Shown: positions 1-12,482 of the stretch, piece after piece
Numbering within the stretch: the first letter of the stretch is position 1
How the letters are laid out: each line of letters begins with the position of its first letter
Assembly: GCA_904063045.1 (NCBI GenBank)
Contig: CAJFCJ010000012.1
Span: 186,001 to 250,000 of the forward strand
Origin: Dimorphilus gyrociliatus
Taxonomy: Eukaryota; Annelida; Polychaeta; Dinophilidae
Direction of reading: 5' to 3'
Length of the DNA stretch: 64,000 bases
Position numbers and translations under genes: made by a program
The notes under the pieces: model-generated
What the model saw: the letters and a program-made list of their open reading frames with translations, nothing else
Databases searched by the model: none
Told to the model about the DNA's origin: nothing

Positions 1-687
1 CGTGTTAAGTCGTAGTTTCTATTTAGATATAAACTTGAGAGGATATCTATATCTATATATAAATATATAATTTATAGCGTTTGACTATGTTAAACTATTC
101 TAGATATGTTTATCAAGTAAATAAAGAAAAGGAAATATTATAATTCTATTAAAAGATTTCACTTGGTTAATTTGTTTAAAAACAGCCACGAGTTGTGATC
201 TTTGAATGAGATATGCGAGTAAAACGAAAACGGGACATATGAACAATCTAAAAGTTTATTTTTACTATAAAATACTACGGATAATTAATAAAGTTCGTAA
301 GATGGCGACACCATTTATTAGTAAAACGAAAATATCAATATCTAGATCGTCCTCTAAAAGATAATGGTAGTTTATCGTATGTTATTGGTATTAACAGGAA
401 TTTGCTGAGTAAAAGCAAAACACTTGTAGATAGCGATATAGAAATATGAAATACTTTATAAGAGCGGACTAATATACCTTTTCCACATTTTTGTGTATAT
501 ATTTTAATGTTTTAGACTATACAATATGTTGATCCGAATCGCTAACAATAATCAACTTGAATGGACGGATTGATCTGCAGTGACAAAGTTTGTTATGCAA
601 ATCGAGCAGGTGGTCACGTGATAATTCATTTGTTTAGCTATCTTTGCATGACAACGGCAGATTGCTCTCTGCTTTTCAACTGGTAAT
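1..687 (+). promoter_or_regulatory. Upstream region of the SPATA1 gene
   Basis: No coding sequence is seen. The last 200 bases before the start codon are less AT-rich than the rest and hold a palindromic E-box in the context GGTCACGTGA (613-622). Three near-copies of GTAAAACGAAAA lie at about 219, 321 and 409 (the third reads GTAAAAGCAAAA). A copy of the dispersed CTCF-like motif (AAGATGGCGACACC) is at 299-312. A core promoter just upstream of 688 is inferred from position only; no TATA box is placed convincingly. Confidence 0.4.
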
Positions 688-3600
688 ATGCCCACGACAA
701 CTGAGGATTATGAAAAACGCCAGAAATTTAGACCTCCTTCCGGTCAGGTAGGCCTACTGTTCATCAACTTAACTTTATAGTAAACTTAATCATACGGAAG
801 AGCTAATTTAAGAGCGTTAAGAGCTTTTGTTTTACGTAGTATCTAAGAAAATTATCTTTTAAAATCCAGAAGCTAGTATTGGAGTGTATTTTCTTTTAAA
901 ATCAATCAGAAGATAACATATTTCATTAAAATGCTTATCAGTTATGTCAAAATACAAAGACTTGCGTTTAAAAGAGAGACTTCAATGTTCAAAATGCCCA
1001 AGTAAATAACAGATAACTGTTATTCTTGTAGATATACAAGACAGACAATGAATGTAAGACAATTTTATCTCTTCATCAACTCCTCTCTAAAATTATTTTC
1101 TGTGAAAATCTCTTTCATATAAAAGAGAAATGCGATATTTACTATTTTCTATATACGAAACAAGATGAATTACACTCTCTTACTATAGAGAAAAATTTTC
1201 ACATATACTAATTCTTATAACTCATTAATAACCCTAAACATGAGGGTCAGATTATCAATGTAAATTCTATCAAAAACACTTTTTTGTGATATGTTACGTT
1301 CGTTAGATTTTATTGGATTTTCTTATTAAGAAAAGGTTCTTATTCGACGTTAAACAACCTCGTGTAAATATTATGCATGAATTAGATTGGACGGTTTTAT
1401 TTGACTTATTTACGAAGCCATGCTGTTGCCTGGTGATAATTGTTTTTAAAAAAACTTTTGAATTGTATTGCATTTTCGTTCTGAACAATTTAATTATCAT
1501 TTCTTTGAAATGGTGAGTAGATGAATGTTCATTTAATTAGCTATAATAAAATACTTAATAATTAATAAATTAAAGAGTTGTTTTATATTAATAATTAGTT
1601 TTAGAATGATTGAAATCTTCTATGTCTTTCATAAACTCTTCAAAAAAGTTATTCAGATTCATTGATATAGACTTTTATAATAAACACTTTGTCAATAACT
1701 TAATAATTAGTAGTATTTTTTTAATTAAACCAATTGTTATGATAATATCTCATTATTTGTATTCAGTTCTCCTGTTCAGATCAATTGAAATTTTAAGAAC
1801 CTAGTGCAATCCTTAAAAATTGATTTACTCGTATTTCTATTATATGTTAGATATAGATATAAATATATGTTCTTTTTTAAGTGATAGCTTTCATATTTTA
1901 GGGAAATTTTCCTATTTTCCCAAGTGTTGGACTATTTCTTTATGAATAGTCTAATAAAAAAATCCTCTCTTAACGGGTTGTTCTATTTTCATTTTTATAA
2001 CTCTACTTATAAGAAAATTTATATTCTTTTCAGTTGGCTGATCTACATATCTATGTTGTACCAGTTGATCTGTGGAGGAGTCATCTTCGAAGTGCGGATA
2101 ATGCCGTTATTGAAAAAACAGTTTCTGCAGGATATGTTAGGTTAGTGTCTTACTTTAAAAGAATTAACGCCATATTCAATAAGTAGTTTATGTAAGTTTT
2201 TCTTAGCTGATTAAGGTTTTATAAAGAATTGAATAAGTGTATGAACAGTTAGATAGAGGAGCTTATTTAATATAGGATCAATTTCACTTTGTGTACAACA
2301 GCTTCAGTGTGAACTAAACTTATTGATTGGACATGTATTCTTTTGTAGTATTGTTTGATTTTTACATATATTTTACTTAATAACAGACAAAGTAATTAAA
2401 TAGAAAGAAGGTATTTGACAAAAATTCTAAATTCTTCCAGTTTTTATTGAATAATCAAAATGAGAATTTTTTCCCAGCCGATCGATATAGATATATTTCA
2501 GTAAATATTTACAAATATTTTACTTATTTTACATACAAAAATCACTTAAAAAGTCACATTTATTTTAGCAAGTAACAAAGAAAATTTGATTGATTTCGTA
2601 TGATCAATTCATTGATGATTTTTTATATTTACACTAATCTGTAACAATATTTAATATAAATCTTATAGTTACTTTTCGAAAAAGTAAATAGAAAGTAAAG
2701 TTCTCTTATATTTTTCCTTGTTTTTTGCTCATTATTTTAATGATTTTCTCTAAATTCTTTACGCAGAGTTCATCCAGACGTTTCCATTTACAATTTAAGG
2801 GAAGAAATAGAAGCTCAGTTGGGTAATGAAGATATTATTCCAAAGGAATTCATCTTTCTCAAAAGCGTTGGAAGATGTCTAACAAAGGTTTTATATGTTA
2901 CACCTAACTTTAGTATTTTTACAATTGCTTAATTTTGTAAAACTACGTCAATTGTATCTTTAAATATTAAAATTTTAGTATAAGATAATCCATTATATTG
3001 TCTAAACAACTTTTAAGCTCATTTTCAAGTAATACCCTAAGTGTGCTCGTAACTTTTAGAGTATTTAGAGAAAGATAAATCCACATTACGTAAAAAATGT
3101 TAAGAATGATCTTGTATCACTTTATAATCTCTATTTTGTGTATTATAACGACTAGATAAATTTATAATTAAAGGCATAAATATCTGAATTTATACTCGTA
3201 AGCGAAATATACAATAAGATAACTGTTTAGAGTAATCAAACTCTCTATATGAATGATTATTGGGCCTTTTTGTATTGAATACGACGTGGTATTCTACAGA
3301 TAAACGTATAAAATATATAAAATATTTTACCAATAGCATATCTTTACAGCTTTCTCATGCACTTAACAGGGTTAATCGTCCAATAATCAGTTTAGTTGTT
3401 ACGCAACGCTAGTCCTATAATCCTCAAGTTACAACATTCAACATTATCTAAAAACTTTCAATAAAAAATATATTAACAACTAGATAATCAATTACTATTT
3501 GATTCTTTTTTCAGGTGAAACTCAGGCAGGAATATTCGACGAAAGTGAAACATTTTTTACCTCCTCATGTAAGTTTGAATATTTGTATTCATAGATCGAT

Positions 3601-6600
3601 TAAGACCACAAAAAAGCGTCACTTAGCCGTTTTCGAACTAATCGATTTCCTATAAGGTTAATGACGCTGATAAATATAATATTCTGGGTAGAAACACCCA
3701 TAAATTATAGAAAATAATATAACAGTTAACCTCCTACGTTTCTTTTCAAAGATATTTAATCATTTTATTCTTATTTTCACACATTTTTTATTATCTTAAA
3801 CAATTATCCACTTAGAGCCTTCTAAACAACTTGTAATTGTTTATTAAATCATAGGCTTATCTACCGGAAATATTTCTTCTGGAAGCTCTTCCTGAATGGA
3901 GAGAATGCTATACAAGTAGATCATCTTCCGAGCATTCGGAAAGTCGAAATTGGAATGCTTACAAACCTGTTCCACCAATAAGAGATGGTGTGTACCGTAA
4001 TCATGTTTCCGTTCAAACAGGTCAGTCATATATGTAGAAAATCCCCTAATCCGCACTATCCACTTGACAAAAATTTATACCCACTAACTATTTCTTACCC
4101 GTGAGTGATTATTTACTGTTTATATGATTTTTTTATTGATTAATCGTTATTCATGTATATTTATAATTATTAACTAATGATTTTAGAGAATTATCTGCTG
4201 TTAATCCCTATATTCCTCAGTTACTTATTAACCATTCGCACGAAACTTAAAATTTGCAAAGCCATTCTTTTTCTCTTCTTCTTCTTCTCCTTTTTTTTCT
4301 TGTTCACCCATCCCTCCGCCTCCTCTCAAGCACTTGTATGATTACTGCACATTTTTTTCTTAGTTTTTTTTCACCTTCTATAAGGAAGAGAAACTAAATT
4401 TAAATAATTTTTTATTAAATTTGTTTTGACTTTCTTTTTTTTTTAACTTTGAAAAAAAAACACTTTTGATGGAATTTTTCCAGTTTTTTTTGACAATTTT
4501 TAGTCCGAAAATTGATGACAGAACACAAAATCGACTTAACTTTATAAAAGAATCTATATTCGTTTCATATACTGTATAAACTAACATTTTTACTTATTAA
4601 TCAATATTTTGATAGAAATTGATTTTTTAAGCTTTGAAAAGAAAACACTCAGTAGAAGGTAATTATTAATCTAACCCCCCATTTTTTTTTATAAATATTC
4701 ATATGATGAATATTCAAGTATGTTTTAAAATAGTTTTCTTTTCTTCGATATTTCTTTATTCATGTATAGAAGATAGAAAAAGAAATATTTTTCTTCTCTT
4801 CAAATAGAGTGAAACAATAATGATTTATTGATAAATAATGTTAACGTGCTAAAATCTTGTTTTAATAGGATTTATCTTCTTTTCTAGATGAGTTCAATAG
4901 CTATTAATCAAATCTTTCTTTTTTGATATGAAACAAATTACAACAGACACTAGTGTCATCTGTCAACAATTTTCGGATATTCAATGAAAAATATCTATTT
5001 TTGTAAAAAAAATTCAACAAATTTTTCTTCAACGAAACTTTTTAGGCAATTGGAAAGTAGAAAGACATCCTGTTAGATCACCAATTAACAAGTATTCAAT
5101 AGGGACACAAACAAATGGTGTTCTCTATAAATCACCATCCATTCCGAAACTACATTCCGAAACTCCAATTAAAACTAGTCACGAATCCCAGTCTACCCAA
5201 ACTTACTATAGAAGTCCAATTCAAACACCAATTATGCCAAAAAATAGCGACATTGCCGTTCAAACAATGCGCGTTCAGAGCCCTGAACAGCGTTGGCGAA
5301 ACTACGCTGTGCAAACTGAGGAATATGTGGAGGAATCAATGTTTCTTGTAGGTACTCCACCTGTCCAGAATTCCTATTTACCACCCGTCAGTGCAACACC
5401 TCCAAGGACTCCTTCCCCGAAATATATTGATGAGGATGCGGAGAGGAGACGCCTGGAGGAGTTAAGGTCAATATTAAAATATTATTTTGTCTTGTAAAGC
5501 TTCTTTTTAAAAGCTTCAATCTATTTTCGTAAATATTTTCACTTTATTTGATTTCCAGTTAAATCCTTATTCTAAATGGAACAATCCAAGAATAAGTAAG
5601 AATGTAGCTGAAGAAAGAATTAGATAGTTTAAATTTATTATCAGTAGTTATTAACAACCTATATATCAATAATTGTTCGTATCAATTCCCAAATTATATG
5701 TATTCAAATGCACACAATAAATTGGCAATTAAAATTATATTGACAATTATAATCTTGTCTATTACAGACGCTTAAGAGAAGAAGAAGAGCGCAGAAGAAG
5801 AGCTTTGGAAGAAGAGTTGCGTCGACAGAGAGAGCTTGAGGAGCTCGAAAGATTAAAGAGGAGGAAGGTAGGAATCCAATTCTTTTAATTAGTCTTTTAC
5901 TATAAAATAATGGGTATTAGAAAAAACGAGGTTATTTTTTTAAATTTTGACAAAAGTTTTTTGATTCTTTGAAAAAAATTTGTTTCGTGGAGTTTAAAAC
6001 TTTAAAGAAAGTAATGTATTCATTAGACTCCAGAACTTATTAAACAATCACCAATTCCGCCTATTCAACCGGAACCAAAACCAGAACCAGAACCAGAGCC
6101 AAAACCCAATTTAAGTTTACAGTCCGCGCCAAAACAACGATCACCAACACCACCTCCATCAAATCCAACTCCTCCTCCTCCTCCTCCTCGTCTTCCTCCC
6201 TCTCCACCAACTCCAGAACCATCTCCTTCTCAAAAAATAGTTGAATTGAAACATAAAGACCCTCCCTTAGAGAAACCAAACGAAAGTATTATTCCTAATC
6301 CTAAAAAAATAGAAACTTTACACAAGCCAGAACCAGAACCTGAAACTTTGCCAACTCAACCACTTCCTACATCATCTAGAAAATCTAATAAAAAAGAGCA
6401 AGTCCACACCACCGTGAAGGTAGAACGAGATCACAGTCGAAAATTGATTTTTGTCGCACATAGTTGTTTTTTATTTTGCAAAAACATTTTTTATGATTTT
6501 GATTGATTTTTATTCTAACTACTTCTTAATTCTTTAATAACTTAAAAGATTAATCGAAACAGTGGGTTATAGTTAACGACTAATCTTTGAATTTCGTGCT

Positions 6601-7085
6601 TTTTTAGAGGACGCCCACGCCACCTCCGCCTTCGCCAAGATTAGATAAAGTGAACGAAAGTAATACAAGCTAATAAAATCATGTCTGTTAATAAATATTT
6701 AATGAATAATATTTGTAGAAAATCGCCTTCTAGCGGAACTTCAAAGAATTCGAGAAGAGAGGGAAGAGATTGAATTAAAACGAGAAGAATTAATGCGTAA
6801 ATGCAAGCTGCTGCATTCAAAGTTTACTAACAGGAGAGATCAGGCAAAAAATATTTGGAAACAAAAATACTATGAGCAAAAGAAGAAAACTCCACCAATT
6901 GAGGAGAAATGTGCAAAGTTAAAGCTGGAATTGGAATCTACACATAAAAGACTTATGATACAGATGGAAGGAAGGGAGAAGGATGGAAGAAAATTAAATC
7001 TGGACAAGCCGTCCGAACACGTAAGTAAAGAGATATTTCAATAAACATTATGTATATATATATATACTGTATAAATTTATATATA

Positions 7086-7121
<36 letters not shown>

Positions 7122-7959
7122 ATACTAAACTTTTTTCAAATAGTCCTTTTCTAGCATATTATTAACAATATTTTGATTATAAATTTATTAATGACTTATT
7201 AATATTTATATTAATAGTAATATTAATCTATTAAAAGGACAACTTTGAGCATTTTATAGAAAAAAGTTTGTTTATTCTTTAGTTTTGTTAAGTTCATTTT
7301 AATACAGAATCACCATTTTTTCCCGCACCTCGGTTCAGGTAGTTGTGTGTTTTTGCACATTTAACACAATAACAGAAAATTGTTTTTGTTTATAAATATT
7401 AACGAGCACTTTATAATTTGCAAAAATAAAAGTAAAAACTTTTCATTGTCTATTAATAAAATTAATGTTTTTATTTTATTATTGTTTATAATTAATAGAC
7501 TGTGAGAAATAGATAGACATGCTGTATATTTATATAAATTATATGTAAAGAAAGGATTTGTGTATATTTCTCACTCATTTCATTTTTTCAATCTTTTATA
7601 GATGAACTTGCGTTTGCAAGCAACGAGGACTCAGCACTTTATAGACGATTTACACAGAAAAATCGAAAATATTAAAATGAAGCTTACAGCAGAAATGAAA
7701 GTAATATGATAAACATTATTTTTGTATCCTCCTTCTTAGCTTTAGAAGACAAAAGAATAAGCTATGTAATATTGTTCTAAAATATTTAATTTGTATTTCT
7801 TAGCTTCGCCACCAAGCTGAAACTGAACAGAGAGCTTTAAGGGCTGAATTAACGCAGAAAAAAATTAACGTAACCCTATCGCGTAATCAACGACTAGAAC
7901 AACTGAAAACTCAGGATGCTCTTCCGTCTCATCGTTCGCCAATAACAACGTCTCGTTAG
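688..7959 (+). CDS. SPATA1: Spermatogenesis-associated protein 1 (SPATA1) homologue, 12 exons
   Basis: Exons: 688-747, 2034-2140, 2767-2887, 3515-3568, 3855-4020, 5046-5466, 5768-5867, 6027-6419, 6608-6659, 6719-7020, 7602-7700, 7804-7959; 2031 nt, 676 aa, all GT-AG with matching phases. Residues about 21-125 match the N-terminal SPATA1 fold (LADLHIYVVPVDLW, then a run like PKEFIFLKSVGRCLTKVK). A middle region repeats short SVQT, GTQT, STQT and AVQT motifs; residues about 295-343 are an Arg/Glu-rich helix; 344-490 is Pro-rich with a PEPKPEPEPEP run; about 492-660 is the charged coiled coil typical of the SPATA1 C terminus (KYYEQKKKTPPIEEK). The vertebrate protein is shorter in the middle. Exon 5 could also end at 3987 (G|GTGTGT), but 4020 (CAG|GTCAGT) keeps another SVQT motif and the frame. 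The vertebrate gene is testis-expressed with an acrosome-linked role; the molecular function is unclear. Confidence 0.9.
748..2033 (+). other. SPATA1 intron 1 (1286 bp)
   Basis: Donor CAG|GTAGGC, acceptor TTCTTTTCAG. AT-rich; open frames of 60-70 codons on both strands at 1303-1516 overlap each other, have strongly AT-driven composition and no splice context, so I regard them as chance. No repeat or element recognised. Confidence 0.6.
4021..5045 (+). other. SPATA1 intron 5 (1025 bp)
   Basis: A pyrimidine-rich tract with TTC and TCC repeats lies at about 4265-4335 and long T runs at 4365-4480. A copy of the dispersed motif AGTGTCATCTGTCAAC is at 4952-4967. No coding signal. Confidence 0.5.
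7089..7117. repeat. (TA)n microsatellite in SPATA1 intron 10
   Basis: An almost uninterrupted TA run follows an imperfect TA tract that begins at about 7051 and contains one TATACTGTATA at 7063-7073. Confidence 0.9.
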
Positions 7960-8222
7960 ACTACTTTGGTGCTGTTCTGATTAAAAGAAAATATTTTATG
8001 AAAAAAATTCATTTCTTTTCTTGATTGTCATACTGCAGTAGAAAAAAGTATTAACCTTATAATTACATAGATATTTCAGTTCAACAACGTCAACTTTATA
8101 GCTTCTATTCATTCATATCCATACTATTCTAGTAATAGTAATGAACTTATAATTGATTGTCTATAAGTTCTGTTGATTATATATGCGTTGCGGTTCTGAA
8201 ATATTTACTTATTTACGTGTAA

Positions 8223-8441
8223 ATGATTAATTCATTAAAAAAAATAATTCTATCAAACAAGATGTTTTGTTTGATTGTTTATTTTCTTTTTATTTTCATT
8301 GAAGATGTTTTCTCCGAGTTAAAATTGAAAATAATAGAAATAGACTTTTCAATAAACAAACCATGCTATCTCAATAAATTAATAAAGAAAGCTACATGTG
8401 AACATTTTATATCTCTTGTTACATATTGTGAATATAAATAG
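8223..8441 (+). CDS. Possible small secreted protein, unrecognised (or SPATA1 3' UTR)
   Basis: A 72-codon frame starts 264 bases after the SPATA1 stop. From the internal Met14 it reads as a hydrophobic leader (MFCLIVYFLFIF) ending near a VFS cleavage-like site, then a Lys/Ile-rich segment with three cysteines. That resembles a small secreted peptide, but it has no splice structure, and AATAAA signals at 8351-8356 and 8373-8378 inside it suit the end of the SPATA1 mRNA. The composition is strongly AT-driven. I favour chance or 3' UTR; it is listed because the leader is unusually good. Confidence 0.2.
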   Translation: MINSLKKIILSNKMFCLIVYFLFIFIEDVFSELKLKIIEIDFSINKPCYLNKLIKKATCEHFISLVTYCEYK

Positions 8442-10003
8442 AAGCAAATGTATACATGAATATCTACAGCAAAGGGAATAGAATGTCCAATTCAAACAAA
8501 CATCTAATTAAACAACATATTATCCTTCTGTGGTCCCGTAATCTAATATAGCGCTTTTGTGTTCTTTTGCGTTAAGCTATTGACAGAAGAGATTTAGCCA
8601 TCACAAGTTTGATTCAATAGGTTTCTTTTATTTTCATTGTACAAGTTTTCATATGCACTGACAAGAAGAATTTGATATTAATTACAAACGCTTTAAGCAT
8701 GTTAGCAGTCTGCAACAGATTGTATCCTGAGTATCCATATTTCACTTTTATTTATGGTAATATTCCTAATTGTTTCTGCCTTCCTTTCGTAGCTTTATTT
8801 CATTGTTTAGAATCTTGTTTTCTTCTACCAATTCTGTCCATTTGCCATTAAATTATCGTTGCAAATCCATTATGTTGAAAATCAATACCTGGAAATTAGC
8901 CACCAGTTTTTGGCTAAAGAACACATACAACATGGACTAAACTAGACCAATGATATTTCATATGAAACAGTGACCGAAGGATGGTGATATGGTTGTTTAT
9001 TTAAACAGACCTGCTTGAATTTTAATGTCCAAGCGGTTATACGTTTCGCATCAGACGTTTTCCTTTGTTACCTCAAATACACATGTATTATAAATATAAT
9101 ATAGGAAAATGTTCTTTAATATATATATATATAACTTTATATACCGTATATATTATATATTTTATTACTTCAATGGCCAAAGTTCAATACAGAGTATAGA
9201 AGATATTTTAATAACTTTATTATAAGCTAGCTTTGTATATGTTCGAAGATAGTACTGTCTTTTTATATTTATAATATATTTTGTTGGTAGAACTCATTGA
9301 ATGTAAAACAAGAATATTTTTTAAACAAGATAATCTAGATAAGGGATGGTTAAAAGTAGGATTACATCAATCTATCGAACTTTTTTCGTACTTTAATTAC
9401 CTGTTGAGAAGTGGTCACGCATTCTCCTCAACTATTATAGTTATATAGATTTTAGAATATAGCAATTATCTTACAAATGTTGTCATTTCTTGAAAAGATT
9501 TCCACACATGACTGTTAATAGAATTTAAAAGTTATTTTTAAATATTAATGAGAACGTTGTGATTCTTTAAAGACTCAAAGTATTCATTAACTATCAAGGT
9601 ATCCCTTCGTCTTTCTTTTTAGAATAGAGAGATACCAATTGAGTAGTTTCTACCTTGAAGTTAAAGCACAAATATTATTTCAGAGTACAATATTTTACTG
9701 TACCTTGCATTTTGAGACAACTTTTAATTGTATATTTCTATTATAAAACGTACAAATTATTTGTTTTCAATAGTGCTATTATGTAAAAAGTTTTAATATA
9801 GTGCATTTATATTTATATGGTCAGTACTTACAAAAAAGCACTGTATACATTGAAACTCGAAATTAGGTAAAATAAAAATTATTCTATTTCTCAACAAGAC
9901 TACAAACTAGATATAGGCAGTATGACAACGTCCCATTAGTGAGGCCATCGTATTCTGTGGCGCTTCATTTCCACTTGAAGCGTCTAAGAAAAGAAGACAA
10001 ATA
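8442..10003. other. Intergenic stretch, no gene recognised
   Basis: 8500-9060 is slightly richer in GC than its surroundings but shows only short open frames on both strands. A (TA)n run sits at 9118-9132. Nothing with a family resemblance was found. The last 100 bases are upstream sequence of the peptide gene at 10004. Confidence 0.5.
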
Positions 10004-10406
10004 ATGAAGATTCTCAGCGCTTCTCTCCTTGTTTTCACGTTGGCTTTTACGATCAATATTATTGTTGGAAAAGTGCTTTCCACTGGTGAAATTGATGAAA
10101 ATGTTGGTCTTAATTATAACGATGAGTTCAAAATTCTGATTTTATGCTTAATTCGAGCTAAGGAATTGGTAAGTTATTTTTTTAAATAGAAATACCAAAT
10201 GAAATCAAAGTTGTCTTTAGGAGTCTCTTGGATACGTTAAAGAAGCGAAAATGATGGAAGGTAAGATTATTTAATAATAGTAAAAGAATATTTAGGTCTT
10301 ATTTTATAATAAAATAAATAGAATATTTATATTTTTCCCTTCAGATATTGATTTTTGTAAGGCTACTATGAAACAGAAAAGAGAAACCATACCCTTTTTT
10401 GGTTAA
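10004..10406 (+). CDS. Small secreted neuropeptide-like precursor, C-terminal PFFG amidation site
   Basis: Exons 10004-10168, 10221-10260 and 10345-10406; introns of 52 and 84 bp with GTAAGT and GTAAGA donors and TTTAG and TTCAG acceptors; 267 nt, 88 aa. Residues 1-22 are a textbook signal peptide (MKILSASLLVFTLAF). The mature part has two cysteines (48 and 73) that could pair. The chain ends Lys-Gln-Lys-Arg (78-81), then Glu-Thr-Ile-Pro-Phe-Phe-Gly and stop. Cleavage after KR, trimming and Gly-dependent amidation would release a six-residue peptide ending in Phe-Phe-amide. This logic is standard for peptide precursors; the assignment is inference and I recognise no named family. An AATAAA polyadenylation signal lies at 10539-10544. 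A non-peptide secreted protein is the alternative. Confidence 0.65.
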
Positions 10407-11731
10407 ACTGTTAGCTGAGTAAAAGAGTCTGTAGTAGTTTAATGAGTGTTCTTGTCAATGAGTACGAATAACACAATCTGGTCATCCGTTCCTAAAAATA
10501 TAGATAAAGTTCCCCAGTCCCAGTGTCTAAATTTTAAGAATAAATAACAACAAACAACACAAATTAACCGAGAAGGATTTAAAAATTAGATTAAACTATT
10601 ACCTCGCGATTGTATTATTCTTTTTATTCTTCTTAATTTTATAGAAGAATTAAGCATGACTATTCCCTTTATTCTTCTTTTTTGAAATAAAAATAATAAC
10701 AATAGAATGAATATTTTTTAAATCATCTATCAATATAATTGTATTTTTCTTTTCTTGTCACATTAGTAAACTAAACTAGATTATCTCTCGGTCTTCACGG
10801 AGTCTATTTTCTACTTAAAAAAACGACTTAATCCCATTGTAGAAAGTCACGCAATAATTCTTAAAGAAGTATAAAAATTCATATAATATTAACCGAAATA
10901 CAGTATTATGACTATAAAATATAAACAATGCCATAAATGTTTTACTCTAGTTTAATCATCAGTTAAGTATAAAATCACTTAGTTACGTTTTAATATTATG
11001 CATATATTATGACAATGATCTTCATTTTTATTGTTATGTTAGTGATAGGAAACTATAATTTGCACATTTTTAATCAGTTTTATTTAAACGCATAAAATAT
11101 ATATGAAGAACTAGATCAAATTGTCAATGGACTATAAACTTCTTGATGCTTCTACTCTTAAGAATCATATTTCCTCCCTATTTTCTTGCCAATTCGGATC
11201 TTATATCCGGCTGAATAATTAAATAAAAAAATAATTAATCAACTATAAGGTGACAGAAAATCTAGGAGGTAACAGCTGAACCTTTTTCTGTTTTTGAGTT
11301 GACAAGGCAAACTAATGAAACAATTCTAGATTCTCTTAGGTATTTTGTTATTAAAATTTACTGCAACCATAATGTAGGCATGTCAGTGAGTTGTATTTAC
11401 GTGTTGAAAGATAACGCTTACTTGATTTTCAATATGAATACTGAATCATTTTATTTCTATAGTGATTCTTATCTAGAATGTTTAGTGCCTATATATGTAA
11501 AAACTTTTTATTATGAATATTTAGTATCACGGGATATTTCAAAATGGTAGTAATAAGAAGATTCTTCTGGACCAAACCACGTATGTCTTACAATTGAAAT
11601 TTTAGACTTTCACATAGTAAATTATCAATTACATTTTATTTAATATGTTCGATATCTTTGTGATATGTTATACACTAATTTACCTATAAACTGTATAAAA
11701 TATACTATAAAATTAAAACTTTCTATATATA

Positions 11732-11771
<40 letters not shown>

Positions 11772-11859
11772 ATGTGTGTATGTGTATATATATGTTAAGA
11801 ACGGGTGAAAACTATTCATTTATTTTTTAATTTATATTCATCTTTTTTTCAATATTTAG
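10407..11859 (+). other. Spacer between the peptide gene and the Tyr-motif exon
   Basis: It holds the AATAAA at 10539-10544 and AT-rich sequence. An open frame at 11299-11550 follows an acceptor-like TTTTTGAG and contains a GTGAGT donor at 11386, so it could be an upstream exon of the membrane protein, but its phase does not fit the exon at 11860. A compound (TA)n(TG)n microsatellite occupies 11733-11794. Confidence 0.4.
11733..11794. repeat. Compound (TA)n(TG)n microsatellite
   Basis: TA repeats run into TG and TATG repeats, ending about 65 bases before the exon acceptor at 11859. Confidence 0.9.
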
Positions 11860-12482
11860 CTAGCTTTTTCCCAACCTTTTTCTCAATACACTGGCCTAAT
11901 CATACATCTCCAATTTCATCTCCTTATACTTTAAAATTATCCACGCATTCAAAATTCAAATCAACAACATCATCTCCTAATTTTATAAAAACTTCTACTC
12001 AAGTAATTTCTTCTTCAACATTTGGAACTATAGAGAACTTAGAAGCTAAAGACACCAAGACTATGGTTATCTCATTTTCTATACTTGCCCTTGTTTTAAT
12101 TGCCTTATTTATATTGAGTATAACTCTAATAGTGAAAAGAAGAGGCGAAATTCGTAAGCTTAAACTGAGATCTATCACTAGAAGAAGAAATGTTTATGAA
12201 GATATTCAAGACAACTCAAGTAAAAATTGTTCTAGTACCGATGTTGGCAATGTCACAGAAAATTCTTATGAAAATGTTTGCAATGTTATGAGGAGGGCTA
12301 ATGAAAACAGTTGCAGCAGAGAGAGAGCAGAAGTGGCCAGCTACTTGAGCATTAGAACCGAATACGACGACAAAAATCGTAACTCAACTTATTATTTAAC
12401 AATAAGAAGCGATAGCTATACTGATACCGAGGGGAAAAGAGACTGTGTTAGCAAGCATGATTATTTAGATATTAAACCTTGA
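11860..12482 (+). CDS. Terminal exon of a single-pass membrane protein with Tyr-x-x-Ile/Val tail motifs
   Basis: An acceptor (TTTTTTTCAATATTTAG) precedes a frame open to the TGA at 12480-12482. It encodes a Ser/Thr/Pro-rich stalk, one hydrophobic segment (MVISFSILALVLIALFIL) followed by a basic stop-transfer stretch (KRRGEIRKLK), then about 110 cytoplasmic residues. The tail has five spaced tyrosine motifs: VYEDI, SYENV, SYLSI, YYLTI and DYLDI. YxxI/V sites of this kind bind SH2 domains when phosphorylated, as in ITIM/ITAM-type receptors, and YEN is Grb2-like; that function is inference. No ATG precedes the membrane segment in frame, so upstream exons with the signal peptide and ectodomain must exist and were not found; the entry is partial. 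AATAAA follows at 12708-12713. Confidence 0.6.

Noticed and set aside
1303-1516. Overlapping open frames on both strands in SPATA1 intron 1
   Set aside because: AT-driven composition, no splice or start context, and inside a well-bounded intron.
11299-11550. Open frame after an acceptor-like TTTTTGAG, possible ectodomain exon
   Set aside because: Its good GTGAGT donor is phase 0 whereas the exon at 11860 needs a phase-1 partner; no resemblance to a known domain.
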